In this document: positions 1-12,591 of the stretch, in pieces
Layout: each line of letters opens with the position of its first letter
Numbering within the stretch: position 1 is the stretch's first letter
Origin: Astropecten irregularis
Lineage: Eukaryota; Echinodermata; Asteroidea; Paxillosida; Astropectinidae
NCBI GenBank assembly: GCA_963971285.1
Contig: OZ020254.1
Span: forward strand, 20,304,932 to 20,368,931
Length of the DNA: 64,000 nucleotides
Direction of reading: 5' to 3'
Notes under the pieces: model-generated
Told to the model about the DNA's origin: nothing
The model's database searches: none
What the model saw: the letters and a program-made list of their open reading frames with translations, nothing else
Made by a program: the position numbers and the translations under genes

Positions 1-540
1 TCTTACAAATGAACTCATTGGTCTTTAGTATCCGGGTTATTGTTCGGTTGACATCATGGGTGTCGATCCCGGGGGGGATGGGAGATATATCCCCCCCCCC
101 CAGTATTTGAGGTGGGGGAATGTCGTGTATTATCATCCCCCCAATATTTCGAGGTTGAATATCACTCAAGTTTATTGTTTAGAAATATCACATGATCCTT
201 GTTTTGTGTTTGTCTTCGCAGTGAATTTATACTGTTTAAAACCACTGAATATCGTTTTTAAATGCTCTAAAATGCGAATTTTCGACTCTGTTTTTATTAA
301 AAAGTCCCTGGTTTGGGAGGGGGGTATCGCATCTCCCACAGCCTCCCCCGTTCGGTCGCTTCGCTCCCTCGCATCTATAGGACACCAAATCACCAATCAT
401 CCTCCAACCATGAAAAGAAATCGACACCTATTATTAATAATAAAGTACAAGACGATGAGGTGCGTTTCAACTGAGTGAAGTATGGACAATTGAAATTGAA
501 ATTTCTATGGTCATTTAGACGACCGTAAGGATATTTTGAA
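1..540. other. Non-coding stretch with G/C homopolymer runs
   Basis: No gene is seen. Runs of G and C near 70-110 and 300-350 flank AT-rich sequence, and the part around 340-375 has a repeated TTCGGTCGCTTCGCTCCCTCG-like texture. The G-runs and C-runs face each other (about 68-77 and 91-102), so the stretch could fold back. It looks like part of a dispersed repeat, but no ends could be defined. Confidence 0.3.
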
Positions 541-548
541 GTTCTCAG

Positions 549-844
549 AGGTACTATCATACTTTGGTACTTTTTGGTAGCACCGAAACTCTCCACAGAT
601 TACCTGTAACTTACCTAGGCTAGTATAAAGATGGTGATGATAGAAACAGTATCTTTCAAGTTTGTCTGCATGCCTGAAATGATTTATTTATCAAGAAAAG
701 AGTAAACCAACGTTTTTCAGTTTTCTCAAAAAGTGGGTACCGTATGGGACTGAAAATATCACAGATGACTGTGACTGTATCTTTCTTGATATTTTTGCCC
801 ATGAATCTGCATTTCTTTGACAACAACCAAATTATGATCTACCT
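549..844 (-). mobile_element. TTAA-flanked MITE, family A, copy 1
   Basis: A short non-coding element with terminal inverted repeats. The left end begins AGGTACTATCATACTTTGG and the right end finishes ATGATCTACCT followed by TTAA. The body matches the other family A copies in this window (12374, 24967, 40807, 54241, 57539), including the shared stretch GGGACTGAAAAT near 745. The left TTAA is not preserved. No coding capacity was seen. Confidence 0.75.
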
Positions 845-3800
845 TTAAACACCAATGACTGAAATGTTTATGTGATGAAGTGCATTATGACATAACAAAA
901 GTTTCCAATAGACAATTTCTCTGAAATAACAATCATTAACATTAGAGTCAGCATCAATTTGTTAAAACCTTTTATTTTGTGTCTTCTTCACATTGTTTAC
1001 ATACTTTTAGAACAAAGCCCAAATAATTAATCAAGCTTTTTGAATATAGCTCTGTCAGTTCAGTGCAAAAAACTACAAATATATCACACACTTTGTGTCT
1101 GTTTGTTTATCGCATGGCATTCTCTATCATTTCCAGCAATGTGTCAGAAAAAAATGAATAAAAAACAAAAAAGCAAAACAAAAAGTAAATGAAGGAATAT
1201 ATACCGCACAAGCTTTAATTAAAAATATTTGCATTTGTAGTGCACTTTTATTATTCTGCTTGCATATCAGTACAAAAATATGTCCTCTGAAATGAGTGTA
1301 GATATATGTTGATTTTTTACACCGTACTGACGATGATTTTAACAGTTAACAACAACCAATAATCATTCATGATTAAAGAAACTTCACTAAAGTCAATTAT
1401 ACATGTATATTTGGATTTACAATCATTAGCCTCATGCTTAATTAATAAACAAGTTGTTTTCAATATACATGCAAATAGTTCAAACATCTAACACCTTTCC
1501 TGAGCTAAAAATCTTTTTTAAATGTATATATACATACATCTGCATTTCTGTTTTAATAATTCAAAAGTTAGAGGCAAAACTCAGAGCCCATACACAGTTG
1601 TCGCTTCTAAGATTCAATGAAAATGTTTGGAATGCACAAAAACAAGTCTCTTTTATTTTTAGCTTGAATTTGTTCAACTCTAAAAATCATTGGATTGTGT
1701 AGAGACGACCCTGGACCATAAACACACTGTTATTACACTTTGAATGTTCCATATCCCCTTAGGTATTTTGACCAAAAGTGAGTTTTTTTCTCAAGAGGAT
1801 TGGCATACATCTTGTATTTGCTTATAATGAATAGTATAAGGAATTTTCTTTTAACAAAATACCATTTGGTAGAAGTCACACACTTTATTTTTGGATAAAA
1901 ACCTCTAAGAAAAAAGCCAATTGTATCAGAGTCCAGCTTTTGGAATCCAAACATTCAATCTAGGCCTAAGACACCTTAGTTATTTATTTTAAATAGAAAC
2001 ATCTCAATTAAATAGTATTGGGAAATAAAGAAAGGCCAAACAAATCTATGATAATAATAATTTTCTGAAATACTCATTTTAAAGTAATCTTCTGTAATTT
2101 TACGCTAATTTGTTTGTTTTTTTCATAGCTATACATTTGTGAAGGTTATGTACAATATATATTTGACTGACAGTTAGTTGTGTCAGTATTTATCTTGACA
2201 GGGCATGTTATATACAAGCAGGAAGGCCCACAATGCACACACAATACAATCAAGATTACTTAAATACTGTATCTGTACACTGAACAGTTATATCTATTGC
2301 AGATCATGCACCAGAAATAAAAACCTGTTTCTGTTTAACATACATTCATAAATATGCATGAGAATCCCAGCAGTCCAACCAACCATGACATACCTCTTGA
2401 AGAAACTCACAAATGGAAGAAGGTAAAAACATGTAGTAAATAAATAACTCTGACTAAATACATTCTTAGGATTGGTCAGCCATGTTGTTCTTTTTTTAGA
2501 CAAAAATATATCACATATTCTTAGTTAATTTTATATTTTTCCTTTCTTTTCTTTTCTTTTTTAAAACGTTTTTTAATGTTTTTTTTTTATTTTTTAATCT
2601 TACAGAAACTGTTTTAGGCACTTTTACTCACATATATAATGTGTTGTAATCTGGTATTGAAAAATGAAGCTTATACACGAGTTAAACATAAGGTAGACTT
2701 GCAAGTACTGTGTGTGGATGTGCGTGTGTGCATGTTCAAATAAAAACTCTAGGAATGTGGTAAAATGGATTCCTCAAAAAATGACAAATAAAATCATTTC
2801 CTCAAAAAATGCTTCTTGTATTAAATTTTCAATGGACAAAAGAAGTCCTACATAAATCACACCGTTAAGCAACAAAACCCCATGACTTCATGATCAAAAT
2901 AAATAAGTGAATATATTAAATTATATAAATAAAAACTAAGATGGAGTGCATGGCTGAATTAAAGAAACTAAATCAGTGATCCGGTCATAAATTAGACTAA
3001 AAAACAAACATTAACAACAAACATACACATAATGCACACTGCAATAGACAGAAAACGTGAATTTTGCGTGCTTTTTTGTCTTCTTAATGTAGATGACTTG
3101 ACATCCATGTTCCTGAAAAACATTGTGGGCATTTTCGTCCGGTAAAATCTGCCAAATCTGGAGTCATTTGTTCACCTAATTATCATCTGTACTAAATCAA
3201 CACACAATTTGATATATTCACGTTGCATGTTTACTCATTTGTGAACTTAGAATTACTGCACAAAACACTGGCAAGGGGAAAAGAAAAACGACCGATCCTT
3301 GTTTACAAACAAACACTACATTGTCACCTTAATAAATCTCAATAGTCAAATTCGAACTTATCTATAGGCCAACTTATCGTCAACAGCAAGGCATGTTATA
3401 AAGGCAATGAATAAATTAAGAAATGTGATCCAACCTGACATCTACAGAAGAGCAAATGAACATGTGTATGTAATATATCTTCATTACATGACTGTTGGTA
3501 AGATGTGTTATTAAGTGAAATATGTATATTAGTTTGTGACAAAATGGGCAAGGTCTATGGACCTGTTACAAAGCACACAAATTATGAGCATGGAGAATTT
3601 GGCTTTGTACAATGAAGTGTATGTAACTATGTTCACTTGTGACTGATGTTGTTCTTTTGTATTATTTTATTCATTTATCAATATATTTATCAGTTCAGTT
3701 ATCAATTATTTTTTTATCTATCAAATTATTGATAATAATATTGATTAAAAATATTGATTCCAAGCATGGAAAAGTGTATGAGATTAGTATATGCAAAGCA

Positions 3801-4474
3801 ACTCGATGAAATTGAGACTGTGTAGACAATGTATACAAATATCAAGCATATGCTGTAGATGTTAGATAATACACTAGTAATAGAATGAAACATTTGTAGT
3901 CATGGCGACCTGTTAGATTCATTAAATATTCACACAATTACTTCAAAATTCACATTCATGTCCAAAGTTCGGACTCTTGACTTATTTTGTACAAAACGGT
4001 GACAGTTTTCTTCTTTAATTTTCTTTTTTATAACATTCCATATCATATATATATTAACTTTCTTCAGTAAAATATTTTTATTTTTATTTACATATTCACA
4101 AAGACAGACACAAACAGTATATTCAAAGAAAATACAACTTAGTGCATTCCTATCTTATTTTGATGTGATGTAGTCACTAAGTAAAGTGCTGACACATACA
4201 TTCTGAGGACCATGAAGATATCAGCATTCATTGATTTACCTCCATCCATTTCTCTTTCTTAGCTCAGAGGTGATGTTGAATCTGTGCATTTTGCAAGTTT
4301 GCTAGGATTGAGTTTGATTCAGTTAGCTGAAAATACTTCAGGGTTTTCCATCGCTGCTAACCATATTCTTACATAAGTAGCATTACCATGGGCACGGTAT
4401 CTAGTATGATCATTGAAATCTTCATAACCACACAAGACTCCTGTCAATTGAAGACATACACATTTGTAGATCCT

Positions 4475-4572
4475 TAGGCCTGCTCCAAATGTCAAACTTC
4501 TGCCGTGTTTAATTCAAATAATGGCTCAAAATTTGAATAAGACACGGCAGAATGTTGACGTTTGAAGCAACT
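4475..4572. mobile_element. Short TIR element, TAGGCC family
   Basis: The sequence starts TAGGCCTGCTCCAAATGTC. An inverted counterpart, CTTCTGCCGTGT against ACACGGCAGAA, brackets a short centre. It matches the larger copy at 24229-24553 (same CTTCTGCCGTGT / ACACGG arms), so this is probably a short or deleted copy of the same family. Confidence 0.55.
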
Positions 4573-4732
4573 GCCGGCTTTCTGTCAAACGTTTAACAGG
4601 TCTTGACTGTTTTATTATTATCATCTTACCCAGTATCAATGTGTGAGTTAAATCTACTCTTTAACCTTAATTGTGATCAAGTAAGGACACTAAATGTGCA
4701 TATTTTTAATAACCTGACTCCCCAAATACAAA

Positions 4733-4757
4733 AATAAATAAATAAATAAATAAATAA
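4733..4757. repeat. TAAA microsatellite
   Basis: Six or so tandem AAAT/TAAA units in the presumed CREBRF 3' region. Confidence 0.85.
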
Positions 4758-5297
4758 AACAATCAATGAACCCATATATTAACAATATTATTTTAATTCA
4801 ACAACAAACAATAACCAAACTGATATAAGTGTCAATTGAAGATAGTTCTGGGAAGTTTGCAATCAACTGATCAATCTGACTCACAATATTCCTTATACAC
4901 ATGACGCTGCACACTGGACCTATTCCAAGGACTATTATTGTTTAGTTGTACATGTAATATACTTCTTCAGCAAGAGTTGATGGTAGTAAATCCTGAATTA
5001 TAAATCTGATAACTAATGTGGCATTACTCTATGAAGTCCAAATACCGATAAATGTAAGTCATTAAGATGTGAAGGTAATGAATTTCAATCTTAATTTATA
5101 CAAGTTTTATACATATTTGACTATACAAATATGCCATCAACTGTACGTACTACACTGACACTGCTGCTGTTCAATTGCCTATGATTTTTCATGTAATTGG
5201 TTGAAGGGAAATGTATGTAGTAAGTTTGTTACCATTTGACTGGCCAGCTGGTGGGATGGGCAGGAGTTTGTATAGCTCTGGTCATCTTGATCCTTAT

Positions 5298-8200
5298 TCA
5301 GTCACGGTTTGTCAGGAAACTCAGTCCACCTGCTGATAGCTTGCTTCCATTACCCGTCTTCTCTAGGACAGTGCTGACAAATTCTTGGGTATGGAAAGCA
5401 ACCATCTGACCTACAAAGAGATTAAGCAACAATCTTATAAATTCATGGTATATTAAAGTGATACTACAGTATGTTACATTACCATGAAAAGTAGTCTGAG
5501 AACTTCTGACTTTTTACTCAGGACGATGATGTGCAAAATGCTCTTATAATTTCAATTTTTTTAGATGTAAGCTCATGACTGTTTGATGAGGCAATTTACA
5601 GGCAATCAGTCAAATCAGATGCAGCAATCTTAAACAACAAATCACCGTGACATTATTCACGTTCCAATTTCCATTTAAAGATTTGCACGACACTGTAAAA
5701 CAAAATGGAAAAAGTAAATGCTCTTGTGCTACCAAAGAATTCTTTAAAGGTAGTATCATACTATGGTTAAGTTGATAGAACAGCTGCGGTCTGTTCATAA
5801 TTTGATTTGTCATGGAATAAAAACTGTCTGAACATGACTTGACCTGCGTCACAAAGATCAATCAGTATAGTCTGACTAAAAGCAATTATTCTGAATCATT
5901 TTTAAATTGCCCTCAAAGGCAAAATGTCCTTACTTATCATTTTTAAGAATAAGGAAAATGATACAAGATATGAAAATTAATCTTTTTAATACAGGCTGGT
6001 TTCAGATGCATAGGCTTACCGAGTATATTTTTGATGAGAGTATTGAGCTTGTCAGAGAGACTTGTTGATTCCCTCGGTCGTTGCTGCAGGTACACTAGAA
6101 TCTCTCTCCTTATAGCTGTAATCACCTGCATCAAACGATCTGTTAGAATCCAAACATAAGCCATATCCATTACCCATTCTCCTCAATTTCTCCACAAGAT
6201 AAGTCTTTTTGATACATTCATCATGCATGTACCGTGTAATCTCCCATTACACTTCACGTAGGCTATCATCTTTCATGTACTGATGACTATGTAAGCAATT
6301 TCTCAATAAACATGTATGATACTACAAGTTGCACATTACTATTTGTTCAACTGGCGATGCTTTGAGATATCAAAAAGAAGAGATTTGAAGTGGAAGAAAA
6401 CATGTTTTCAGCGCTTGCCTGTAAAGTTCCGTGTACGTCAGCAATTATCACAATATTTTGATCAAATACATCACACTCGGAGGAAAAGATCTTAGAATAC
6501 TTACCATATTCTTTCTCTAAGCCAAACAGCTTCACCTTATTGGCCTCATGTTGGGCTTTCTTCTTCAGACGGCACGCTCTACAGTCAAATAGATATAGAT
6601 AAGATTCATCATCATGTAACACAACTGTATACTATACATTAAAGCTCCACTCAGCTGCTTTGTTTCTAACCAATCATACATGTAGTAGTGCCCAACATGT
6701 GTTCACGTGTGCATGAGTGTATACAGTGCTCCTCTAGAATGTACACTATGACAATGGCCTGGTCTAACAAAACTCTGATAATATCAGAGTTTTGAGTTGC
6801 CATTGAAGTCTAACTGTTACTGGGTGCATGTCAATTGGCAAGAGTGATGAATAACAATGATGAAACTTCAAGACATCTTGGTCATTTCACAACACTGTCC
6901 TTTCTTCTCTAATCAATATTCATTTCTTTCTAATATCAATTCTAATATCTGTTCTTGATTTTGCCTAACCATGTTCTTACCTTGAAGCCAGCTTGTTTTT
7001 CTCTTTCCTGGATCTATTACGAGCGCTAACAGGTAGTGCACTAACTGGTATCATACCACTGATGATCTTGTTGAGTTTATGCAGCTCATTACCAATCAGC
7101 AAGAGTCTCTTAGGGTTAGGGGTCAAGTCATCGTACTCACTGCGACGAGACTTCACCTTAGTAGGAAACAGGTCTTGAGATGATGAAGTGGTGGCTACAC
7201 CTGCCATGTGATAAAAGACACAATGTCAACATAGTTCAGGCTGTAGAGGTTTGTTTGAGGCTTTGTTGGGTGTTTTTCTTTTTTAGGAAAGAAAACAAAA
7301 AGCTAGACCTCTGTGAATTTGGGACAGTTATTGGCTAAAATACTTAGCGCAATAATGTTCAATTTACATTTGGTTATAATCTACAAGGCCAAGCACATAC
7401 CTGTGTTGATATTAACAATCAATATGTACATGTGTACACTGTACATGGACTGGATGTACTGTACAACTGTGGGGGCCGGTGTTCAGACAATTAAAGTGGT
7501 CTGTATTTGGTTTCAACTGAAAAGGTTCTACTACTTGTGTCTGAACGGTCTACAATTTTGGGTGCTAAAAACGGTTTATCTAAAACTTAGACTGCCGAGG
7601 AGGGACGGTCTAGGCTACGTAGACCGGTCTACAAATGAACGGTCTATCTCAACCACATATTTAGCGTGACCACAAGCGGGTACATAACTCACCAATGATT
7701 TATGTCACTACTTGTGAATTTAGAACAGCTTGGTTTAGGAGTTATGCGACATGTGTGACCTCTAAACACCAGAGATAGACTGTTTTCAGTTTTCTACCCT
7801 GTGTAGTATGAACGCAAGGGGTTTCGGATGAAGCATTTACCTCCCTCTGTGACCACAAAGGGTAGACCTTTTTCGGTCTCCAGAGTAATGCATCTGAACA
7901 TAGCCTGTACTGGATTTAGCATCAGTCAACCAAACAGGAAGACATGTAGCACCAAAAGATGAACTTACCATGATCCTCTGACATATCACTACAAGCATCA
8001 TCATCATCATCATCATCTTCATCTTCTACATCACTGAGTCCATCTCTTCCATCTCCCTCAAGCATGTCATCTTCCTCATCATCATCTTGATCTTCATGCT
8101 CACTGCCAAGACCTTCATCGTGAGAGTCATATCCATCAGTTCCACCGGTGTGTACCATAGTTCCATCAAACTCATCCTAGTTATCAAATAAAATAATGTA

Positions 8201-9636
8201 GCTAAGGTTGTTTCAGCCAACTCAATCACAATCCTTCGGTTGACAACATGGCATAACAAATGCAACCAGTTCTGGACGTATTTTGTTTAAACTATTACAG
8301 CAGCACTTCCCTTCTGCGTATGGTCACATCCTTTTGGTAACAAAATGTACTAAGACTAGAGAGGTGCCATTAGATCAATAGAGCCAACCAAGCGCAAGTA
8401 TTAACATTCATCAGCCAATCAGTGTACATTCATCAGCTCAAACCTCTGCTCCGGCTCCAGCTCCAGCTCTGGCTCCATTTCGTGTATCCATTTAAAAATA
8501 ACAGGCATCAAAATAGAGACTTTTGGCTGCGGTTCAGAGTGGTTTTGAAAAGGAAAACAGAGCTTTGATCAGCTTTTATGAAAAACTGCATCCTATATTT
8601 TCATCATATGGATGACAAAGCCGGAGCTGGAGCTTGAGCTGGAGCCGAGGTTTGGAGAAGGGCCCTGACCTATGTTGCAAACTGGTAAATCATATACCTT
8701 GATCATGCTGGTTATCATCCTCTTCTCATCTGGTGAATTCATGGTTCTATGAACACTCCCTGTCCTCTCAGCCATCAGTTGGTCAGAATCCTCCTCACGA
8801 ATATAAGACTGCAACTCCTGCCATTTCTGGTCCATCTTTCCCTTCCTCTGGCTGACCACTACTTTTGAAATGCCTGGATCAAATCTGCAAAGTCCCATGG
8901 CCTTCCTGGTCAGCTTGACAGGATGTTGGTGAGGATGTACAGATGATGTTGTCTTGATAGTCAGTCTGTCTACCGTCTTCAGGTCATTCTCTCTGTTTGT
9001 TCGCACTCCTATTTTACTGGACAACGGAGGTGAATGAGTCTTGATGGAAGGACAATCCAGCAAGTTTAATGGCTCATGGTCAGATGAGGTCTCTCTGTCT
9101 CGACTTCTAGGAATATCAGGTGCAACATCACACGCAGGACCAGACACACTACACTGTAGCTTGCTACTCACATTGTTGTTTAAACACACACGCTTCTTAG
9201 GGGAAACAGAGCCAATGCAGGCATTGTGGGAGCTCAGCATAGCATCAAAACTCTGTGAATCGTCATTATTGAGCTCGGCTAATGTCGGAGTGTAGCTCAA
9301 ATCATCCTCAGGGTGTTGCAATGGACTAGAGATATCATCAAATCCTGCAAAGTCCCACATGGAAGCCTTGCAGCTGTCGGCAAAAGACGTCTCCAGCAAC
9401 GACTCCTCACCCCAGAAACTGCTATTCAACTCTCCACTCAGATCATTCCCTTCCATTGGACGTGAGAATTCAAAGACACTCTCTGCTTTACCTCTATCAT
9501 GTTCCTCATCATGCTCATACATGAATGTTGACTGTGGACTGATAGTGAAGCTGGATAGATCTGGAGAACATAATGAGTGGTCGGAGCTTGGTCCGGGACT
9601 GGACAAATTGCCAAATGCTAAATCCATATTGGCCAT
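5298..9636 (-). CDS. CREBRF: CREB3 regulatory factor (CREBRF) orthologue
   Basis: Atypical bZIP regulator that in vertebrates recruits and destabilises Luman/CREB3 in the nucleus. Six coding exons join in phase: 9636-8698, 8176-7969, 7200-6981, 6578-6505, 6139-6020 and 5410-5298, giving 557 aa (human about 639). Recognisable parts, by comparison with the human protein as remembered: [10 protein letters not shown] near the N terminus; [23 protein letters not shown] followed by an Asp-rich acidic tract in exon 2; [15 protein letters not shown]; the basic region [20 protein letters not shown] (about 437-460) running into a leucine-zipper-like helix; and the C-terminal [10 protein letters not shown]. 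The ATG at 9636 follows a splice acceptor (CAG ending at 9640), so a non-coding 5' exon lies further up and was not found. The open frame continues past the first donor (8697) into an intronic MITE; that part is not coding. All six exons use GT-AG. Confidence 0.93.
5743..5770. repeat. Isolated end of the TTAA-flanked MITE
   Basis: TTTAAAGGTAGTATCATAC in CREBRF intron 5 matches the family A terminal repeat. The sequence inward of it does not match the other copies, so this is a solo end or a badly eroded copy. Confidence 0.5.
7480..7660. repeat. CGGTCTA-rich repeat in a CREBRF intron
   Basis: The heptamer CGGTCTA or close variants recurs about six times within 150 bp (for example near 7549, 7607, 7624 and 7640) in the intron between the acidic exon and the bZIP exon. 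No terminal repeats were found and the family is not recognised. Confidence 0.35.
8437..8668. mobile_element. MITE with GGCTCC-repeat ends, copy 1
   Basis: The element lies in CREBRF intron 1, about 30 bp from the exon-1 donor. The left end reads CTGCTCCGGCTCCAGCTCC; the right end is the complementary form, GGAGCTTGAGCTGGAGCCGA, followed by GGTTTGG and AGGGCCCTGA. The centre matches 22232-22437, for example ATTTTCATCATATGGATGAC against ATTTTCAGCATATGGATGAC. Confidence 0.7.
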
Positions 9637-9912
9637 TGACTGTAGAGTAAAGATAAGAATCTATCATCAATACTGACGGGTCTACAATTAACAAATTCAA
9701 TCTAGATTGTGCAATTGTAAAAATATGTTTCAAAAAGAAACTTGTATCCAACAGCCAATTCAAAAGCACAAACAAGCAAACAAACAAACAAACAAAACAA
9801 CAACAAAGGAAGTGATGAACTAAACATTTTCATGATTATTTTGGATAATTAAAGCTATGCATGATGGAAGTACTAAAATAAGGTACATGTGTACATATAG
9901 GTTTGCGGCGAA

Positions 9913-10040
9913 ATCATGTCTTCTGTGAGAGTATGTGGTTCTGAGAAGAACCGATGGTTGGATCTCTCAACGTTCCAAACAGCATATATGCTGATCTGTT
10001 CGTCTTCAGGAGGGTATGTGACTTTTCATTTTGTTTGACA
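9913..10040 (-). repeat. Dispersed-repeat end with GAACGTTGAG hairpin
   Basis: On the minus strand the stretch reads CCTGAAGACGAACAG, then a GCATATATGC palindrome, then GGAACGTTGAG. This layout is common at the ends of retroelement-derived dispersed repeats in marine invertebrates; that link is from memory. Only this end is recognisable, and a related but different motif lies at 45855-45905. Confidence 0.35.
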
Positions 10041-10305
10041 GAGAAATGTACATTGTAGCTTGTACGTTGTGCAAGAAATGGATTTTTTTCACTAAGTTGG
10101 AGCACAAATGTGCAACAGGCAAACTTGAATCATTTTGAGTTTAAAAATTTACAGTTGTTGGCTTCGAATTAAAACTAAATCACTCTTTGCACCTTTCAAC
10201 AGGAATACAGTCGCCTTGCTGTGTGTTCACTGATGGTAGATGCACCGGTCTGGCCTGGGTGCTTCCACGTCACTCTACTTGACTGAATCGTAGCTGATAT
10301 TTGGG

Positions 10306-10390
10306 ATGAATATGAAACCAGCTGAGATGGATACAAGTTCACCACCGCACCATTCCATATCAACCACTACAGTTCTACGTCCCACTACTG
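10306..10390 (+). CDS. Possible first coding exon of an unidentified gene
   Basis: An ATG at 10306 (second ATG at 10312) opens a 28-codon frame that runs to a strong donor, ACTG|GTAAGTT at 10390/10391. An in-frame TAG at 10291 makes this the first start in its frame. The peptide is Ser/Thr/Pro/His-rich (MKPAEMDTSSPPHHS, then ISTTTVLRPTTG). It ends in phase 1. It diverges from CREBRF, whose start is 0.67 kb away. No continuing exon was identified and the family is not recognised. It could be a non-coding exon or chance. Confidence 0.22.
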
Positions 10391-12201
10391 GTAAGTTCTG
10401 CAAAGTCAACAAGAAAAATGTATAAATTTACAGTTTTTTATTATGGTTTGAATTTTCCTTCCCTCATCAGTTTTTCTTCCAATACAAAATGCAGTTCCCC
10501 TCATCAGATTCTGGTTGATTCAGTTATTGATTATCAAACAATTCATGATGAAATTTGTATTCAGATCAATAGCTGATCATACACTGTATACATACATGTT
10601 TTGCGCAAAGAATGAAAAAAAATGATAGGCCATATCCGCACACATACCAGTATAATGTATTCATGCACCCTTGTATCCAACAATACAATGATTGACAGGT
10701 AAGCAGACGAGGCCACAGGTAAAATTCCACAGGCTGTTAGACTGTATATCTCCTTTTACTCCTCCTGGCTTCAACTGTATGATAAATGTCAGAATGAAAT
10801 ACACAAACATATTAATAAAAATTTGTTATGCATATAAAATTGTTTTTTATTGTTCTTTGCAGACATAGTGTACGTGTGCAGCACGTACATTTTATACACG
10901 TATGCACCAAATGTTATACATTGTAATTACTGGAAATGGATTGAAAGTAAAGCTTTTAATTATTAATGAAATGTCAAGAGAAATGTTTATAAAATCACAA
11001 CTCTCAAAGTTAACATTAATAATTAATAATGCTTATTAAATTGTCCAAATGTTGTAAATTGTACAGTACAGTACGTAATACATACTGTGAACAGACAAAT
11101 TCTAACATGGTTCTAGGCAAAGGGGTGTCTGGATGTCTTAAGTGGCCACCTTGCCCTCTAGCTGTTTGTCTGCTAACACACAGCTTCATCTGCAATGTAA
11201 TTAGCTAATGTACATGTACTGTACATGTACATGAACCGGCCAGGTTCATTGCAAATGAGACATAAGTTGCATTACAATATTCATTATTTTCTAAAAATAT
11301 TTTTAATAGTTGTCGTTTTATTTCCAATAGTCACTTTCTCTCCAAGGTAGAATTAATCATATTTTTTATTGTTTGATATTTTATCTTTTCTAGTTATAAT
11401 TTGTAGGCCTACATGACCACTTCAAATACAGAATTGACAGTGTTTCAATATATACTGTACATGTATACACTGTACATGTACATATAAATTTGTATGTACT
11501 CATGACAGTCCTGGGCCTTCAGCGACTTGATTCATTTGCATTATATGTTTGTACTTTGGAATTACCCATTTGTTTGAATTGTTGACGGCCAAATAATTTA
11601 ACAACATTAATTATGTTCCAGCTGCTTTTAATTGTTGCCTACAATGTAAAGTTTCTACATGTAAATGAAGAATTTTTACAACAACATTTTAACAATCCAA
11701 GCATGTAGGGGGCTCGTTTATATATGTATTGAGGCAAAAAAACGCAAAAAGATCCTTTTCTTTAACAATGTCCATATAGCACTATAAACATTTGGAATAT
11801 TTTTTTTCAGGACATTATTATGTACAGTGAGTCTTGGGTCTTGTTTACTTGGACATTATCTAGCAAACAGCTGGCCTGGCAAACAGCCCAAATACAATAT
11901 CCACAGTTTAATATATATCCAAAGGGTAAATACCGTACCTAGTACTGTATGTAATAGGTAGGCCTTGCCCTTTTCATGAATAATTCATGAGTACATGTAA
12001 GTATTGTATGAATAATTCATATTAGAAGGCAGTATGATATTGCCAGGTAACTGTGGTGGAGTATATACAATCAACAATGATAGTCACTGCTCAGGTGATC
12101 TGCTTGAGCTCATTTACATAATAGACTTCCACCATGCCTATGAGAACATGATGTAGGCCTGTATAAAATAATAAACAAGCTTGTTCTGTTTTCACTGTGC
12201 A

Positions 12202-12279
12202 GGTGTGTCTGATGTAGTGGCCGGATTCTGGTCCATAGTTGGTGTGTCTGATGTAGTGGCCGGATTCCGGTCCATAGTT
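12202..12279. repeat. 39-bp tandem duplication
   Basis: Two head-to-tail copies of a 39-bp unit beginning GGTGTGTCTGATGTAGTGG differ at one visible position. It sits about 90 bp before a family A MITE. Confidence 0.8.
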
Positions 12280-12373
12280 AATTATAGTGATGTAAACCAA
12301 CAAAGTTTGATATGTTTTGTAACCACAAACTGGGAGCCAAGGATAATGTTAGAAATAGCCAAGTGTTTGTTAA

Positions 12374-12591
12374 GTAGTTTCATACTTTGGTAACATACTG
12401 AAACAGAAATCTTCGTAGATTGAAAATATTTTTCAAAAATACTGTGGGCGTTTTCTCAAAAAGTGGGCACAGTATATGGGACTGAAAATTTCACAGATGA
12501 CTGTTACAGTGCTACTGTACATGTTTTTCTCTTGATACTTTTGCCCATGAATCTACATTTCTTTGACAAAAATCAAAGTATGATATTACCT
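12374..12591 (-). mobile_element. TTAA-flanked MITE, family A, copy 2 (internally deleted)
   Basis: TTAA lies on both sides (12370-12373 and 12592-12595). The left end reads GTAGTTTCATACTTTGGTAA and the right end CAAAGTATGATATTACCT. At about 218 bp it is shorter than the 357-bp copy at 54241, so part of the centre is lost. Confidence 0.8.

Larger units (their letters stand above)
845..5297 (-). other. AT-rich region, probably CREBRF 3' UTR and flank
   Basis: No open frame here looks coding. The stretch is strongly AT-rich with T-runs and A-runs. It lies directly downstream of the CREBRF stop codon on the minus strand and contains many AATAAA complements (TTTATT). A long 3' UTR is plausible because vertebrate CREBRF also has one, but its end cannot be placed. 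A TAAA microsatellite lies at 4733-4757 and a short TIR element at 4475-4572. Confidence 0.4.

Noticed and set aside
8593-8697. C-terminal extension of CREBRF exon 1 in the open frame
   Set aside because: A strong donor lies at 8697 and the extension runs into a MITE; the next exon continues the CREBRF similarity.
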